The notes: generated by a model from the sequence alone, not told the origin. DNA of 64,000 nt from Paraphysomonas bandaiensis (GCA_965644295.1 CBFFRP010000169.1:124001-188000), one strand, 5' to 3'. Counted from the first letter of the stretch, positions 24,801 through 35,697 are shown. Program-made: numbers and translations.

Positions 24801-25057
24801 CATAACAAACAATGATCATATGTAAAGTTTCTCGCCCAACAACTTGGATCGATGTGTCGTAACTCCGGACGAGATAAGGCATCAATACCAGTTGGATCCC
24901 ATATTGTGACTGTATTGGGACGATTCTCATCTATTTGAATGATATTCTGATGTCCTCTCATGCGCTCTGTGGTGTTTAATGGACGTATACGTACCGCTAT
25001 ACGAATCTTTTCATTTGATGTATGTGTAGAAGGAGAGCGTGATGTCGACCCTTTCAT
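21805..25057 (-). CDS. Kinesin-3 family motor with FHA domain
   Basis: Five exons, complement of 21805-23726, 23776-23912, 23958-24329, 24451-24612, 24675-25057, encode 991 residues. The motor domain spans about 14-385: start [12 protein letters not shown]-loop GQTGAGKS (about 122-129, split by an intron), switch I NVQSSRSH (238-245), switch II DLAGSER (280-286), and the end motif [14 protein letters not shown]. Coiled coil about 400-465 follows. An FHA-like domain at about 520-627 ([31 protein letters not shown]) marks the kinesin-3 (KIF1/KIF13/KIF16) class. The tail is Ser-rich with a run of prolines ([12 protein letters not shown]) and a final short coiled helix. No PH or PX cargo domain is visible, so the protein is shorter than KIF1A and its cargo cannot be inferred. 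It should be a plus-end microtubule motor for membranes. Confidence 0.9.
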
Positions 25058-25606
25058 TGTATATGGGGGGAGGGGAGGGATGTCTGAAGGGTACGGGATG
25101 TGTTTCAGGGTCTCTCAGGACCTGGTATATCTAATATACACTCTACAGCTAGATTATGGTACTCTTCTCTCTATATACACAGCAGTCCACTGCACATATT
25201 CCATATATGTATGAATACACGTACGTACATACATGTATGTATATTCCCATACATCATCACTGGGTTTTAGTTTGGTTTTCAACCTCTTGTAGTTTTTAGG
25301 TCTATTTTCATAACGTCTACATCCACAATATCAGGGTATAGTGTTGAAATATACCTATTTCTAGGAATATTGACGTTTTCAACAGTCTCATGTATAAAAC
25401 TTGGCAATTTCTATAAAGTCTATAGTATAAATACGGTCACAACGGACAGCGAGTTTCTTGCAGTCATATATATATATACATACATATATGCAGACTGCTC
25501 GACGAATAGATCATATATACAACATAAGAAGACATCGTTCCTGTATTGTGTATATCGCATTGTGTGACAAGTCTCTGCGTGGGTTGAAACTATAGACAGT
25601 ATTAAT
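25058..25606. promoter_or_regulatory. Bidirectional promoter region (kinesin-3 / Ly6-like)
   Basis: This 549-bp space between divergent starts contains a TACG/TACA tract (about 25206-25245) and a (TA)n-rich stretch (about 25465-25490). No defined element can be assigned. Confidence 0.45.
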
Positions 25607-26131
25607 ATGAAGATATCAGCCGCCCATATTCTTCTTATCAATATATGCGCAGTGTTATCATACCCAGAAGGGAGTTTAAGATGTTATCACACCACTGCCC
25701 GACCTGATAGACAAGTGATATGTCCTCAGTCCAGGTATGCATGTATGCAGTTAACTCATACGACTGTATTAATACAACAAACAACAATGAAACAGAAATT
25801 CATACTGTATGAAGGAAGTCACTAACTTACCCCAGTCTTTGTGTGGGAAAACTCAGTATTTTGGGGATAGATTTAAATTTGGGGAATGTACTTACAAGAA
25901 GTGCATTAATGAGTGTGTTGAAGGTGAGTATCAGTTCGAGTTTGAAGGGCAAAAGTACAACAGGAAAAGATTTTGTTGTAACAATGAGAACCTATGCAAT
26001 GGTAGGTATCTGCGAAATTATATATTCTTGGACATCACATATATTTGACAGGTGGTAGTTCGCTTCGAAACCAGATGTCGTTGGGCCTCGGGACAGTAGC
26101 AGTGGCAGTAGCCTTATATGCGCTTTTGTGA
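25607..26131 (+). CDS. Secreted, GPI-anchored Ly6/uPAR (three-finger)-like protein
   Basis: Three exons (25607-25734, 25796-26001, 26052-26131) join in frame to 137 residues. Exon 2 starts after GAAACAG; that acceptor alone keeps the cysteine-rich frame. Residues 1-18 are a signal peptide (MKISAAHILLINICAVLS). The mature domain has ten cysteines: LRCY, VICP, SYCM, SLCG, GECT, KKCI, NECV, the pair FCC, and LCN. The closing CCNNENLCN matches the Ly6/uPAR end signature CCxxxxxCN. SLRCY at the start and YCMK are also LU-like. A small-residue stretch (NGGSS) and a hydrophobic tail (about 120-137) predict GPI attachment at the cell surface. Such proteins are receptors or receptor modulators; the ligand is unknown. 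It is head-to-head with kinesin-3. Fold assignment is from spacing of cysteines, so moderately sure. Confidence 0.75.
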
Positions 26132-27044
26132 TTTTGCTACTTTTGTTGTTTAATCGATTGTTCTAGGCGAGTAGAGAAGAAGATATCATTATCTAATGAA
26201 AGTGTATATTTTATTACTGAATGTAACTGTGAACAGATAAAACATGACTGTAATATTGGTATTACTGACTTCTACTCAGCATACTGTTGTTCGAACTCTA
26301 GTCATTATTTGGAAAAAGTTTTGCAATGACTCTCAAAATTCAGAGAATAAATATATCACAGCATTAAAAAGATAATAAAATAACTGATGTATGCACTGCA
26401 TTGAATGTTTGACTGTAATCTTACTGCTTTAGTGAGGAACAAAACAAGATATATGACTCCGTCCGAACAGCACATAACGAATAATCATCTTCCTTATAAC
26501 AATATATCAATAATACTACAAAATGCTGTGATGATGTCGAGAAACTGATATAGTTGATCTTTCAAGATATGTTTGGTAGTGAGTGGTAATGTAGGAGATT
26601 ATGCGTGGAGCAAAATGAGATTGTGTTGTTTGTCACAATTCGTCTAAACGATATTAATTAATCTATCTAGTCTAACGACCAATTCTCTCAGATCTAGTTA
26701 AAGAATGAGCAATTTCCAATATGTTAAGTATTTAACATTTAATAAGATTTATTGGCATTGAATGCAAATATAGTGAATATTTACTGTAACTACTCTCACA
26801 CACCTTCATCGATAACAACTACCTTCAAAACTTCTCACATGCCAAACTGAGACATGTAAAACAACATTAAATTGCAGGTCTCACAATGTCACAAAAGTGT
26901 CTACTATAGCACAGATCATACCACTAGTGGTACAGTTACTATTCTCTGTACTTATGACTCACATCATAACATAGTTTACGTTATGCTACAAGACTACAAC
27001 TATAAACATACACATGACTAAATATTCTTCCAGTTGGGTGTGAT
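26132..27044. other. Gene-free AT-rich spacer
   Basis: This is 0.9 kb between convergent genes. I see only AT-rich sequence and the likely 3' ends of the two flanking transcripts. Confidence 0.5.
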
Positions 27045-28145
27045 CTATCTGTATAATGGTCCACCATAAGATGATTTCAAGGAACTGCTTATCACACCGC
27101 TATCGATATGTGGTTTCGTTACTGGACTGACAGGTATATCTAGAGGTCGATAGTGAGGCCGACAGCCTGTTGAGTCATACGGACTCTTTTGGTAACGTGT
27201 GTCCCAGTCAATATCAGGCCGGAAAGTTCGCGGTCTAGAGAGTGTAGATGATAACGAAGTCAGAGAGTTTAGAGAGTGGTAAGTGCTCTGAGAGTTTAAT
27301 GAGGAGCACGATTCACATTCCGAAGACGTGTCGGAGGTCTTATGCACTGGGCGATCAAAAACACATAGTTCAGGAAGAAGAGTGCTTAGTGATGGGCTTC
27401 GTGGCTGTTGAGGTCGTACATAATGCGCACCAGCGTCTTGTGTAGATAATGCACAACCATACACAGAGCTTGAGCGTGAAGATAATGACGTCACAGATGC
27501 CAATTCAGCAAGTCGTTTTCGACTAGCTGTTTTCACGCTTTTACTTTGACTTCTACTCTTACTTCCTATACTACTACGTGCACTATCGGGCCAATCATCA
27601 CTATCGGTACTTTTCGTAAATACAATTGGCGGCATAAAATTGTCAATTGAAGACATTCTCTCTACAGCCTCCGTGCATCTTAGATGTCTGCGATGTTTTT
27701 CTCTGCTTTCCGCTGCTGTTTTCTTTTCCGCCGCAAATTGAAGCAAATCATCATCTACTTCACAGTTCCCCCATCCACTTTTAGTGTTTGGACTCGGCAG
27801 ACCTTCACTAATTGAACTTTGAGATGCAACGGAGTAACTTGTGCTGGGTCTACTCTTCCATGTAGATCCTTTTGGCCTTGGGAGAATGTATGCCTTTGGA
27901 AGAAACCCAGACAGTAAGGCATCCTTATGAACACTTAGCGTTCCCTCAGAATCATCGACATTAACAACATCATCAGACACACTATCATTCGAGTCATTCT
28001 TCACTCGTGATTTGTGCTGAAAAACAACATCTCTGTCGACAAAATCATCATTATCTTCAGATATAACATCCCTCATATTGTGAGAGGACATCATGAAGCG
28101 ATTGTATCCCATCCCAGACTCCTTTACGAATCCCCATGGGTCCAT
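27045..28145 (-). CDS. Ser/Asp-rich disordered protein, function unknown
   Basis: This is an uninterrupted frame of 366 codons plus stop from the ATG at 28145 (MDPWGFVKESG). The frame is open further upstream but without an ATG, so an extra 5' exon is possible. The protein is low in hydrophobic residues and rich in Ser, Asp and Arg. It has a segment LPKAYILPRPKGSTW near residues 85-100 and an acidic N-terminal third. There is no signal peptide, membrane segment or recognisable domain. The near-continuous frame and its head-to-head position with the next gene support a real gene. It is probably an intrinsically disordered regulatory or structural protein. Confidence 0.6.
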   Translation of the reverse strand: MDPWGFVKESGMGYNRFMMSSHNMRDVISEDNDDFVDRDVVFQHKSRVKNDSNDSVSDDVVNVDDSEGTLSVHKDALLSGFLPKAYILPRPKGSTWKSRPSTSYSVASQSSISEGLPSPNTKSGWGNCEVDDDLLQFAAEKKTAAESREKHRRHLRCTEAVERMSSIDNFMPPIVFTKSTDSDDWPDSARSSIGSKSRSQSKSVKTASRKRLAELASVTSLSSRSSSVYGCALSTQDAGAHYVRPQQPRSPSLSTLLPELCVFDRPVHKTSDTSSECESCSSLNSQSTYHSLNSLTSLSSTLSRPRTFRPDIDWDTRYQKSPYDSTGCRPHYRPLDIPVSPVTKPHIDSGVISSSLKSSYGGPLYR

Positions 28146-28825
28146 TGCTAGCACACTGCACACTGCACCCTGACACGGATATGTTAATGTATATGATGAG
28201 GGATATGTATATATATATAGAGAGAGTGAGTGTACAGTACCTTCAAAGGGTCATTGAACACTGCTCGACATAGTGTACAAACCTTCTGGTGGAGGACCTG
28301 GCTGATGATATGTGATCTTCTCGTCGATGTGATGTATGTATGTATGTAACCTGCTGTACATGTATATGATGTCATGTACACACGCATCCATACAGATCCA
28401 TGTTGACCACGTTACATCCCATACAAAGAAATACACAAGTACAGTACATGTGTTGACGTACTGCTGCAGATCCTTGTTTTATGCATGGATAAGTACGCTC
28501 TGTGGAAGGGAGGAAGACGTCTGTACTCTGCGATCGTCTGTACTCTGCGATCGTCTGTACCACACTCCACGGTGGACCATATATCCGGAATATAAGTGCT
28601 GTATGGAGTACGTAGGTATGTATGGTAACACGTACATCCTGCTGCAGTACGTACTCCATGTACATAGTATACGAAGTATATACCGGTATACGGATCGTGT
28701 GGAGCTGTATATAAGAACACTGCACCCATATACACATACATACATACATACATACATCTCTACATCTCTATATAGTCATGTACATGCAGGTGCCATCCAG
28801 CATTACATAAACCACCCCTCCATAT
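28146..28825. promoter_or_regulatory. Bidirectional promoter region with TACA microsatellites
   Basis: The 0.68-kb spacer between divergent starts contains (TA)n at 28207-28220 and TGTA repeats at 28330-28350. It also has a 17-bp direct duplication of TCTGTACTCTGCGATCG (28519-28552), a TACGTA-rich block, and (TACA)n at 28735-28757. Overlapping frames called here are microsatellite products. Confidence 0.5.
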
Positions 28826-30574
28826 ATGAAATCCTCTATCTACACCATCCTTCTCCTTCCAGTGCTTGCCTTATCAGGTGAGCTGGATGAATACACATGC
28901 TCCTTCTGCGTGTCATCAGTAGAGGCTGCCAGAGAGATAAGAGCCCCATCATCGTCTCTATTAGACGGATGTAACACACTCTTCCCTCAAGACATATGCT
29001 TCTTATTTAAACATAATAATTTTATTATTAATCACTATGATCAATCTGCTGCTCGTGATGTCTGTCAGTATCACCGTATATGTGAGGATGTATCAGATGA
29101 AGTGTGGAGAGCTCAACAGAAGAAGCATATCATCCAATCAGAGCCCTCTTCAGAGCCTTCTTTAGATATACGTGTATCTAAAGCATATGGATCACGTGGA
29201 TATAACAACATTCGCTTATCAGTGATATCAAATCAAACTGTTGAGTCAGAGTACTTCACCTATTCGAAGCAGTTCCAGCATCGTTGGACTCAATACTACT
29301 TAAATTCCGGCATTGCATCTGTTAAATCAGGCGAAAAGACGAAATTTACAATCGCTGGAGAGGATTTTGAAGTATATATGCCGCCTCAAGGTGATGGTGT
29401 GAGAGGGGTCATCATTGCTGACCCGTGTTTCACGAGTGAATTCATCATATGTGTCTATGCAAAGAAATTTAAGATGTTTGAGCATTTGACGGAATTACTG
29501 AATGCCATTAATGCTCACGATGATGTGCAATACTGGAACATTCTCGGGGATAATTTCTATGACCAAGAAGGAGATAATACTGGTTCCTGGTTTGGTGCCT
29601 TGTCGAAGGAAAGTAAGAGCAAGGTGACGGGTTTTGTTCCTGGCAATCACGTACGTCCCCAACCATTGAAATTTTATGTACTCTAATAATGTGATATTAT
29701 AGGACTTTTGGATCAATGTAAGTTTACTAAAGCAGGCATCAATTATCCAGTATATTAATAAAATTGTGCTGTTGTCATTACGGTATATGTGTGTTGATAC
29801 GATGTTGCAGGCCTCCCCGAAACTGTGGACCAAGAAAGATCAACTTGGTAATGGGTTCATGCAGTTTTATGCCCAGGATGTGGCTGCTTCTGAGGTTGAC
29901 CCAACTGTACCATTTGACTTTAGCAAGGACCCTGATGCTCCGGATACCAATGCTGAGAACCTCCCTCCTGCAAGTAACTACTTTTACTACAACCAGGTAT
30001 ATATCTAGTGATTTCTGTAGCCATGATTTGTCAAAAGCTGTTATCTTACATGTAGGTCGGAAACGTTGGCTTTATTGGTTATTCTGGAGCGCACACGTGG
30101 GAAGAGAGTGAGGGATATTTCACCGAGGCTTGTACTTGGGCGTCCTCCACTCCAGGCATCTCCACTCTCCTTCTTCTCGGTCACTGGAATTCAGATGGTG
30201 ATGGCTGTGACTCCGAGATGACTGTTCCGGAAGTATACAAGAGCATCGCCTCTCTCCCTGCTTGTGAGCCTGTGGCATCGAAGATGAGATACATGCTCGG
30301 TCATAAACACTGCAACATGGTAATGGAAGAAGGTGCGGGTTTTATGGTTGGAGGGATTGGGATGTCAGATTATCAGTGTGGAGGCGATTTTGGTATTCCT
30401 GTTGTGGACACCACCGGTGGATCCTTCAAAGTGTACTACTTTCCTGTGCAGGGAGCATGGCCAACGGATAAAGTTGACAATTACAACGAGGTTCTTTCTT
30501 GCATTACGGAGAATGGGGTTTCTGGATGTTATCACCTCGCTGTGGAGTGGGCGAACGAAGTTATTACCGAATGA
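28826..30574 (+). CDS. Secreted saposin B plus calcineurin-like phosphoesterase (acid sphingomyelinase-like architecture)
   Basis: Four exons (28826-29650, 29703-29717, 29811-29996, 30056-30574) encode 514 residues. Residues 1-17 are a signal peptide. Residues about 24-92 are a saposin B-like domain with paired cysteines (YTCSFCVSSV, LLDGCNTLF, QDICFLF, DVCQYHRICED). The metallophosphoesterase domain carries GDNFYDQ (241-247), GNHD (273-276), LLLLGHWNSDGDGC (GH at about 384-385) and LGHKHCN (423-429), the usual two-metal motifs. A clear first DxH motif is not obvious; IIADPCF takes its place. The architecture resembles acid sphingomyelinases, but the sequence is closer to calcineurin-like phosphatases common in protists. 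A secreted or lysosomal phosphodiesterase/phosphatase is likely; the lipid substrate is unproven. Exon 2 is a 15-nt microexon holding the Asp of GNHD. Confidence 0.85.
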
Positions 30575-30746
30575 GGATGTGGGTATCGCTGACACCAAAT
30601 ACTCGGAGCCGGTCTAACTATAGGCAGGACATAGTTATATTAGCTAATATTCCTCTTCAATTTAATATGTAGTAATAATGAAGCATATGTAGTATATGTA
30701 GTTACAATAACTATTGAAGGGACAAGTACACATAAAACGTTTATAA

Positions 30747-32488
30747 TTAGACTAAACCATAGTCTGTAACCATAGTCTGTAACCAATGATATAAAGTGGA
30801 ATTATTACAACACTGAGCAAAGCAATCACGGTACCCCTCTATTCTATAGTTTCCTTAGATAGAGTATCAGCATGTGTGTACAGTTCGCTAGCTAACGCGT
30901 TACAGAAACTATAATAATCAATACTATTTGTATCTATCGAACGAATATTACAATACGCATGGAATGTATTTTGCAGAACACAGCCGAACGCAAACGAGCT
31001 AAACTTTCCTCTTTCGCCTAGATGCCCTCCACCACCATGCCGATGAGGCCATATCCTCTCTTTAATCTGTAAATTGAATACATCACATGCTGCAAACATC
31101 TTACCATAGTCGGAGCACACAGGCACAGAATTGGTGGTAGACCTCGTAGGTGATCTATGATAAGCATTGGACAAGGCGGTATATTTCTTGCCATCCTTCG
31201 TATAAGAATGAACTATGAGTTCTTTACGCTGTTGATTCCACAGTCCATTCCACTGTCCTCGTATATTGACACCTTCACGAACTTTACGAGTGAGTGCTTG
31301 GAAGCGCTGTGGATTCACAGCCCCGATATATTTTACTTTCTTCCTTGCAAGTCCCTCTCGTGCAGCTTCATCAAGATAATACGAGTCGAATACAAGAACA
31401 GTGCTACTCATTCGTGTAGAATTAAAAGAGTGTATGATTTTGCCCCAGTGTTCCACTACAGCGCTGACAGGTATAGACTCTCCTAGATCAGCTATTGCAT
31501 CATGCAACCACATGTCCAGCATATATGCGTGTTTATTGGAGAGCTTCACACACAACTCATACACCCACAAGCCCATTCGTTCAGGCTTCATATAAACTAC
31601 TCTTATATTAGGACTATAGCCTATAAATCACTTGTTAATAATAGTATTCAATTGATCAATATACACACCTGAGAAATGCAGCAACTTCTCATCGCCAGCT
31701 ACAACATTGCCAATACCACGTAAAATAGATCTAAAATTATGAGACAACTGCTTTGAATATCGACTATCAAATAAAAAGTTCGTTGTCACAATTTCCATGA
31801 ATCGTATGCCCAGAGAATCAATCCTTGGATAACAATCCTTAAAGTGGTCTCGGTACCATATAAGTTGCTCACGCAATGGTCGCGAATGACGTATTACACC
31901 TCTTGGGGCATGTTGTTCTCCATAAATTCGAATCCAAATTGCAAGAAGCTTATATATAGAACACAATGAAAGCAAAATTACCGATCCACAGTCATATGTC
32001 AAGTCGGCAGGGTCAATATCCTGGGCTATTTTCGTCACAAGGGATACTGTAACAAAACGCAAGAATATCTTGAGGAAGCTGGCAGTGCGAAAATTAAACG
32101 TAGGGTATCGATCTGCATCAACCGTATGAGGCAGATGGAATGACTCATTGGCCGAATCAACTGGTCTCCAACGCCCAATGATCTCTATTTCCTGAGCACG
32201 CTCTGAGCTTCTTGTCGCGTCATCTTCATCGTTGCAAAGAGAACCTGATTTGCGCTTTCGAAATGCCATGTCAAACTATGAGTGAATGGGGGATACAATG
32301 AACTTACCAGCACATTAATTTGACCTGCAATTCGCTGACTCAACACTGTGATATGAAGTGTGAAGTGTGGTTCACACTGTCTGATTTCGACTGATTTTAT
32401 GACAGTTATTTTATGTATGAAAATCGACGTTATTTTCAGTTTTTTTTCAATTTTTTTCAGTATGGTTGCAGACTATGGTTTAATCTAA
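30747..32488 (-). mobile_element. piggyBac-like DNA transposon with terminal inverted repeats
   Basis: The ends at 30747-30771 and 32464-32488 are inverted copies of 25 bp (left begins TTAGACTAAACCATAGTC), with two mismatches. The element of about 1.74 kb encloses one transposase frame. No clear TTAA or other target duplication is seen, so its exact borders may differ by a few bases. The left end has a partial duplication of the CCATAGTCTGTAA motif. Confidence 0.75.
30839..32269 (-). pseudogene. piggyBac-like (DDE_Tnp_1_7) transposase interrupted by one in-frame TGA
   Basis: Frames 31628-32269 (213 codons) and 30839-31591 (250 codons) are in the same phase and separated by a single TGA at 31628-31630. 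Twelve more codons lead to the next Met. The N-terminal half has a basic start, YRDHFKDCYPRIDSLG and GDEKLLHFSG. The last corresponds to the conserved DE..-F-G strand before the first catalytic Asp region in piggyBac-type transposases. The C-terminal half has LDMWLHDAI, VLVFDSYYLDEAAREGL and KVKYIGAVNPQRF, typical of the middle catalytic block. A cut-and-paste transposase is likely, now broken by a nonsense change or read through. TGA is an ordinary stop in neighbouring genes, so recoding is not indicated. Intron splicing across the stop was not seen. Confidence 0.7.
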
Positions 32489-33143
32489 ATTAATTGGTGC
32501 TTCAGCTTCTAATGTCGCATTTTCACGTATCATTCCTATAAGGTTGTTGCATGCAAGTGCTTCATGCTGCGGTAACAAGTTTGCTGGTTAAGACGTACTC
32601 GCTTCCGCTGTTTGCTACCTGCAAACGTTGCGCTGCGCCGTCATTCTGAACTAGACTCTTACTGTTAATCAAGCAAGCAAGCTACCGGCCAGAAGCTACT
32701 CATCACAACCACTGCATAGAATGTGGAAGAAGATTATAGCAAATAAATCAACTGGTGAACGTTGTTCAATCTGTGAACAAAGTACTCGAGTATACGTGAA
32801 TCATACAGCGGAAAGCTTCCTTTACCGCCTTTAATTCCAAATTCAAACTGTGGCTTTGATTATGTCAGCTTTATAGCATGTGCCTTGTCACCCGCTTGAC
32901 GCAAATTCGATTCACATAAACTTCTAAGATTTTGAATTCGTGCAAGCCACATCGTTTACTTTTTCTTTCACCTTCTTGTTACTAAAAAGAGACAACCCAT
33001 TCCTACAGTGTGGTTATAGTGTAGACAAGATTCTACGCCTCTACATCGCACCACCCTACTCTCCTTCGGAAGATTATCCTCCCATATACATAACTCTGAC
33101 CCCTCCCTTAAGCTTGCGTACATATGTAGCTAAACTACTCATT
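32489..33143. other. Gene-free region
   Basis: This stretch between two DNA transposons is AT-rich. I see nothing in it that can be supported. Confidence 0.4.
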
Positions 33144-34633
33144 ATCTATAACAGGGCCTGATAACCATTAATGGTAATGGCATTATAATTGCGGGGAACT
33201 GTACTACCATTAATGACCTGTACTGCTATATATAGAACTAATGTAGAGTATAGTATCTCCTCTACACTCCGAAGAAGCTCTAAACAATATTAGACAACAA
33301 TGTTCATGCAACTCTACTGGCACTCTGTGGCAACCTTGTTCACAATCTTCTCAATGCATTCCACAGTTAGAGAAAAGTTTCATTAGCGATATCCATAGCA
33401 ACGTACCCATATACCCAAAAACTCTAAAATAATCATTGAAAATATGCATATTTCACTTAAAAAACACTCTTTTTCCCCAAAGTTGAGAAAAGCTACACAA
33501 CTCTACGGTATACGTATACTCTGTATTTATACCATATACTGTATATACATGTATATATCCAGCATGGTCAAAACAATTGATGGCAGTGTAATTTACAGTC
33601 TGAGTCTTCTTCCGAATGGTTTCAGAGAATCCTCTCAGTACTCTGTATCTTATTGTTCGTTGTGCAATGATCTCCTTTAACAAGATATACAGCGAGGTTA
33701 CGCGAGTTGTGTGAATCATACAGCCAAGAAGGGCATCAAACATGCGGATTTTTCTTGACGAGAGGAACTCAAGAGAATTTTGGGAAGTGAAAGACTTCAC
33801 GGGGGTGATTCATTGTGATTTGTATGAAAGAAAGTATCTCCTACTGCAAGGAACTTATTTCGGTAGCTGGTATGGATAGTCATGAACGACGAACCATTTC
33901 CTATCGTGGAGAATAAGTATGTTCGGAAGAGATGGAACCAATTTGTACCAAACCCGCCAGTTATTTGATATTATAATGCTAGCAAATTTTGAGAAGGCAG
34001 TGGCTAAAATTCAAGGGAACAATGAAAGAGAGTTGACAGGCAATGAGAGAAGAGTAGTTAGACATTTGCAACTGGATTCATCCATGGAGGTTGGTGTACC
34101 CGACAGAAATAACGAGGACGAGAGTGAAGGAACTGATTTTGCACAGCGTGTTCTGGACAGCGCCGAGGTCACCAAGAGAGCTCGACTTGGTACCTATGAG
34201 TCCAACTACCGCTGCTTGCTTCATATTGAAGCACAATGTAATGTTGTTGAGAGGCTCTTTAGTCGTGCAAAGTTGATTATGACACCTGAGCGTAGAAACA
34301 TGAATCCATATCGTCTAGAATCGTTGCTATTCCTACGAGCCAATTACATGTTGTGGGATGTTTATACCCTCCATAAAGCCCTGCAAGAAGATCCTGATGT
34401 GCCAGTAGAGAGCGAGAAGTAGTTAAAATTTGTAGTCTGCTATTTAACTAAAAATTAGCAATTAAGGGAGCACAACACTATCTATTATATGAGTGGTGCT
34501 ATCTACTTTAAGTTTTAGTAGGTATTAATGGCCAGTATAATTGCCGGGACATTTTTCATTAATGCCATTATAATTGCCGGGAACTGGACTACCATTAATG
34601 GGCCATTAATGGTTATCAGGCCCTGATCTATAA
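33144..34633 (+). mobile_element. hAT-family DNA transposon, internally deleted, with 8-bp target duplication
   Basis: The element proper is 33152-34625 (1,474 bp). Its termini CAGGGCCTGATAACC are perfect inverted repeats, extending to about 23 bp with ACCATTAATGG. ATCTATAA flanks it on both sides (33144-33151 and 34626-34633), the 8-bp duplication expected of hAT. Just inside each end lies a roughly 40-bp block in direct orientation containing CATTATAATTGC(C/G)GGGAACTG, a subterminal repeat. The single coding remnant is the C-terminal part of a hAT transposase, so the copy is non-autonomous. Confidence 0.92.
33919..34422 (+). CDS. hAT transposase C-terminal fragment (dimerisation region)
   Basis: This open frame of 167 codons plus stop lies inside the hAT element. 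The end contains VERLFSRAKLIMTPERRN and YRLESLLFLRANYMLWDV, the hAT C-terminal dimerisation signature (normally ..S..ERLFS.ag.i...R..l.....e.l.fl..N). The zinc finger and the catalytic Asp regions upstream are absent or unrecognisable, so the product cannot act as a transposase by itself. It may be a decayed remnant or a domesticated fragment. The ATG start is the first in the frame but may not be original. Confidence 0.8.
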   Translation: MFGRDGTNLYQTRQLFDIIMLANFEKAVAKIQGNNERELTGNERRVVRHLQLDSSMEVGVPDRNNEDESEGTDFAQRVLDSAEVTKRARLGTYESNYRCLLHIEAQCNVVERLFSRAKLIMTPERRNMNPYRLESLLFLRANYMLWDVYTLHKALQEDPDVPVESEK

Positions 34634-35697
34634 TATATATAAACTTGCTGTGTAAAAATTATTTACGAAAGAACACCATGGAGAAGTGCAATATATATGC
34701 ACTTCATCTTTCTACATGAATGTTTATCGTCGTCATAATAGTATTACTTAGCATAATCATATTATACTTCCAAGAAAATACGCTTAGCAACCGCGCTGTA
34801 ACGTGCCGAACCAATACTACAAGGCAATTTTCTTCAAATTGACGCTCCTTTGCAGCCACTTGATGCCGTGACTGCGAACCCTATCGAAAAATGAAAAATG
34901 ACTCATATATTGGCATAACACATCGTTTGGGCAGGTTACATAGTAAGCCATCTCCAACAACGAATACCATTTTGATTAAAAACACCACAACATTGTACAT
35001 TACTGTCAGGACGAGAACAACCATTGGAGAAAATAACACATTAAAGCACAAGAACATAATAAGGTTTTCATTCTCGTTATCGTCATCATCGTAACCATTG
35101 TCGTCCTCCTCCTTGTCATGCTAATAAGTAAGCAGGTAATTCACCACCAAGAACGTGCATTGTACAAGCCGAGCAGCATAAATACCGTGTATATATGTTG
35201 TCCGAGGTGTTGATGCATAGAATGGAATGGAACTCAGGTTGGAACCTGAGAGCAAAACTCTAAATAGGCGAAAACTTGTTCCAAGAGAGAGGACGCTAAT
35301 TATTATTAGCTTATACCACTTCTGCAGTACCAAATACTTCTCGGCACCTCAAGAAACTAAAGCACAACTCACCAGCTATACAGTTCTAAACAGTAAACAA
35401 CCAACAAAGAGAGAACAAGCTTAACTAAAAAGCATGACGATGCGCTATATATTATGTAGTAGGGTCACAACCTATATACATATATATGTGGGTGAAGGAA
35501 AGGAACTAAGTTAGTGTAGACGCACGCATACATGTATACATCCAAACTGTAATAATAATTACTCTTCAATAGAATTATATCACCGCCCAGTGCAATACTC
35601 ATGGCCGGTAGACACATACATATTGTATGTAGCATACAATAGAGCATATAAAATAGAAGATAGTGTAGAGGCACTATCATACATAATCATTGCTCCT
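34634..35697. other. Gene-free region
   Basis: AT-rich sequence without a supported gene. Several short frames are present but none has a recognisable motif. The end (about 35480-35740) matches, in inverse orientation, sequence at 48.53-48.68 kb and 61.27-61.42 kb, so it belongs to the copia-associated repeat. Confidence 0.45.

Noticed and set aside
28336-28881. A 181-codon frame across the promoter of the phosphoesterase gene, and several antisense frames
   Set aside because: It is driven by microsatellite sequence and overlaps the start and signal peptide of the well-supported phosphoesterase gene in another frame.
31628-31630. TGA as a recoded sense codon (alternative code or selenocysteine)
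   Set aside because: RRP1, the Ly6-like gene and the phosphoesterase all end in TGA, and no recoding structure was seen.
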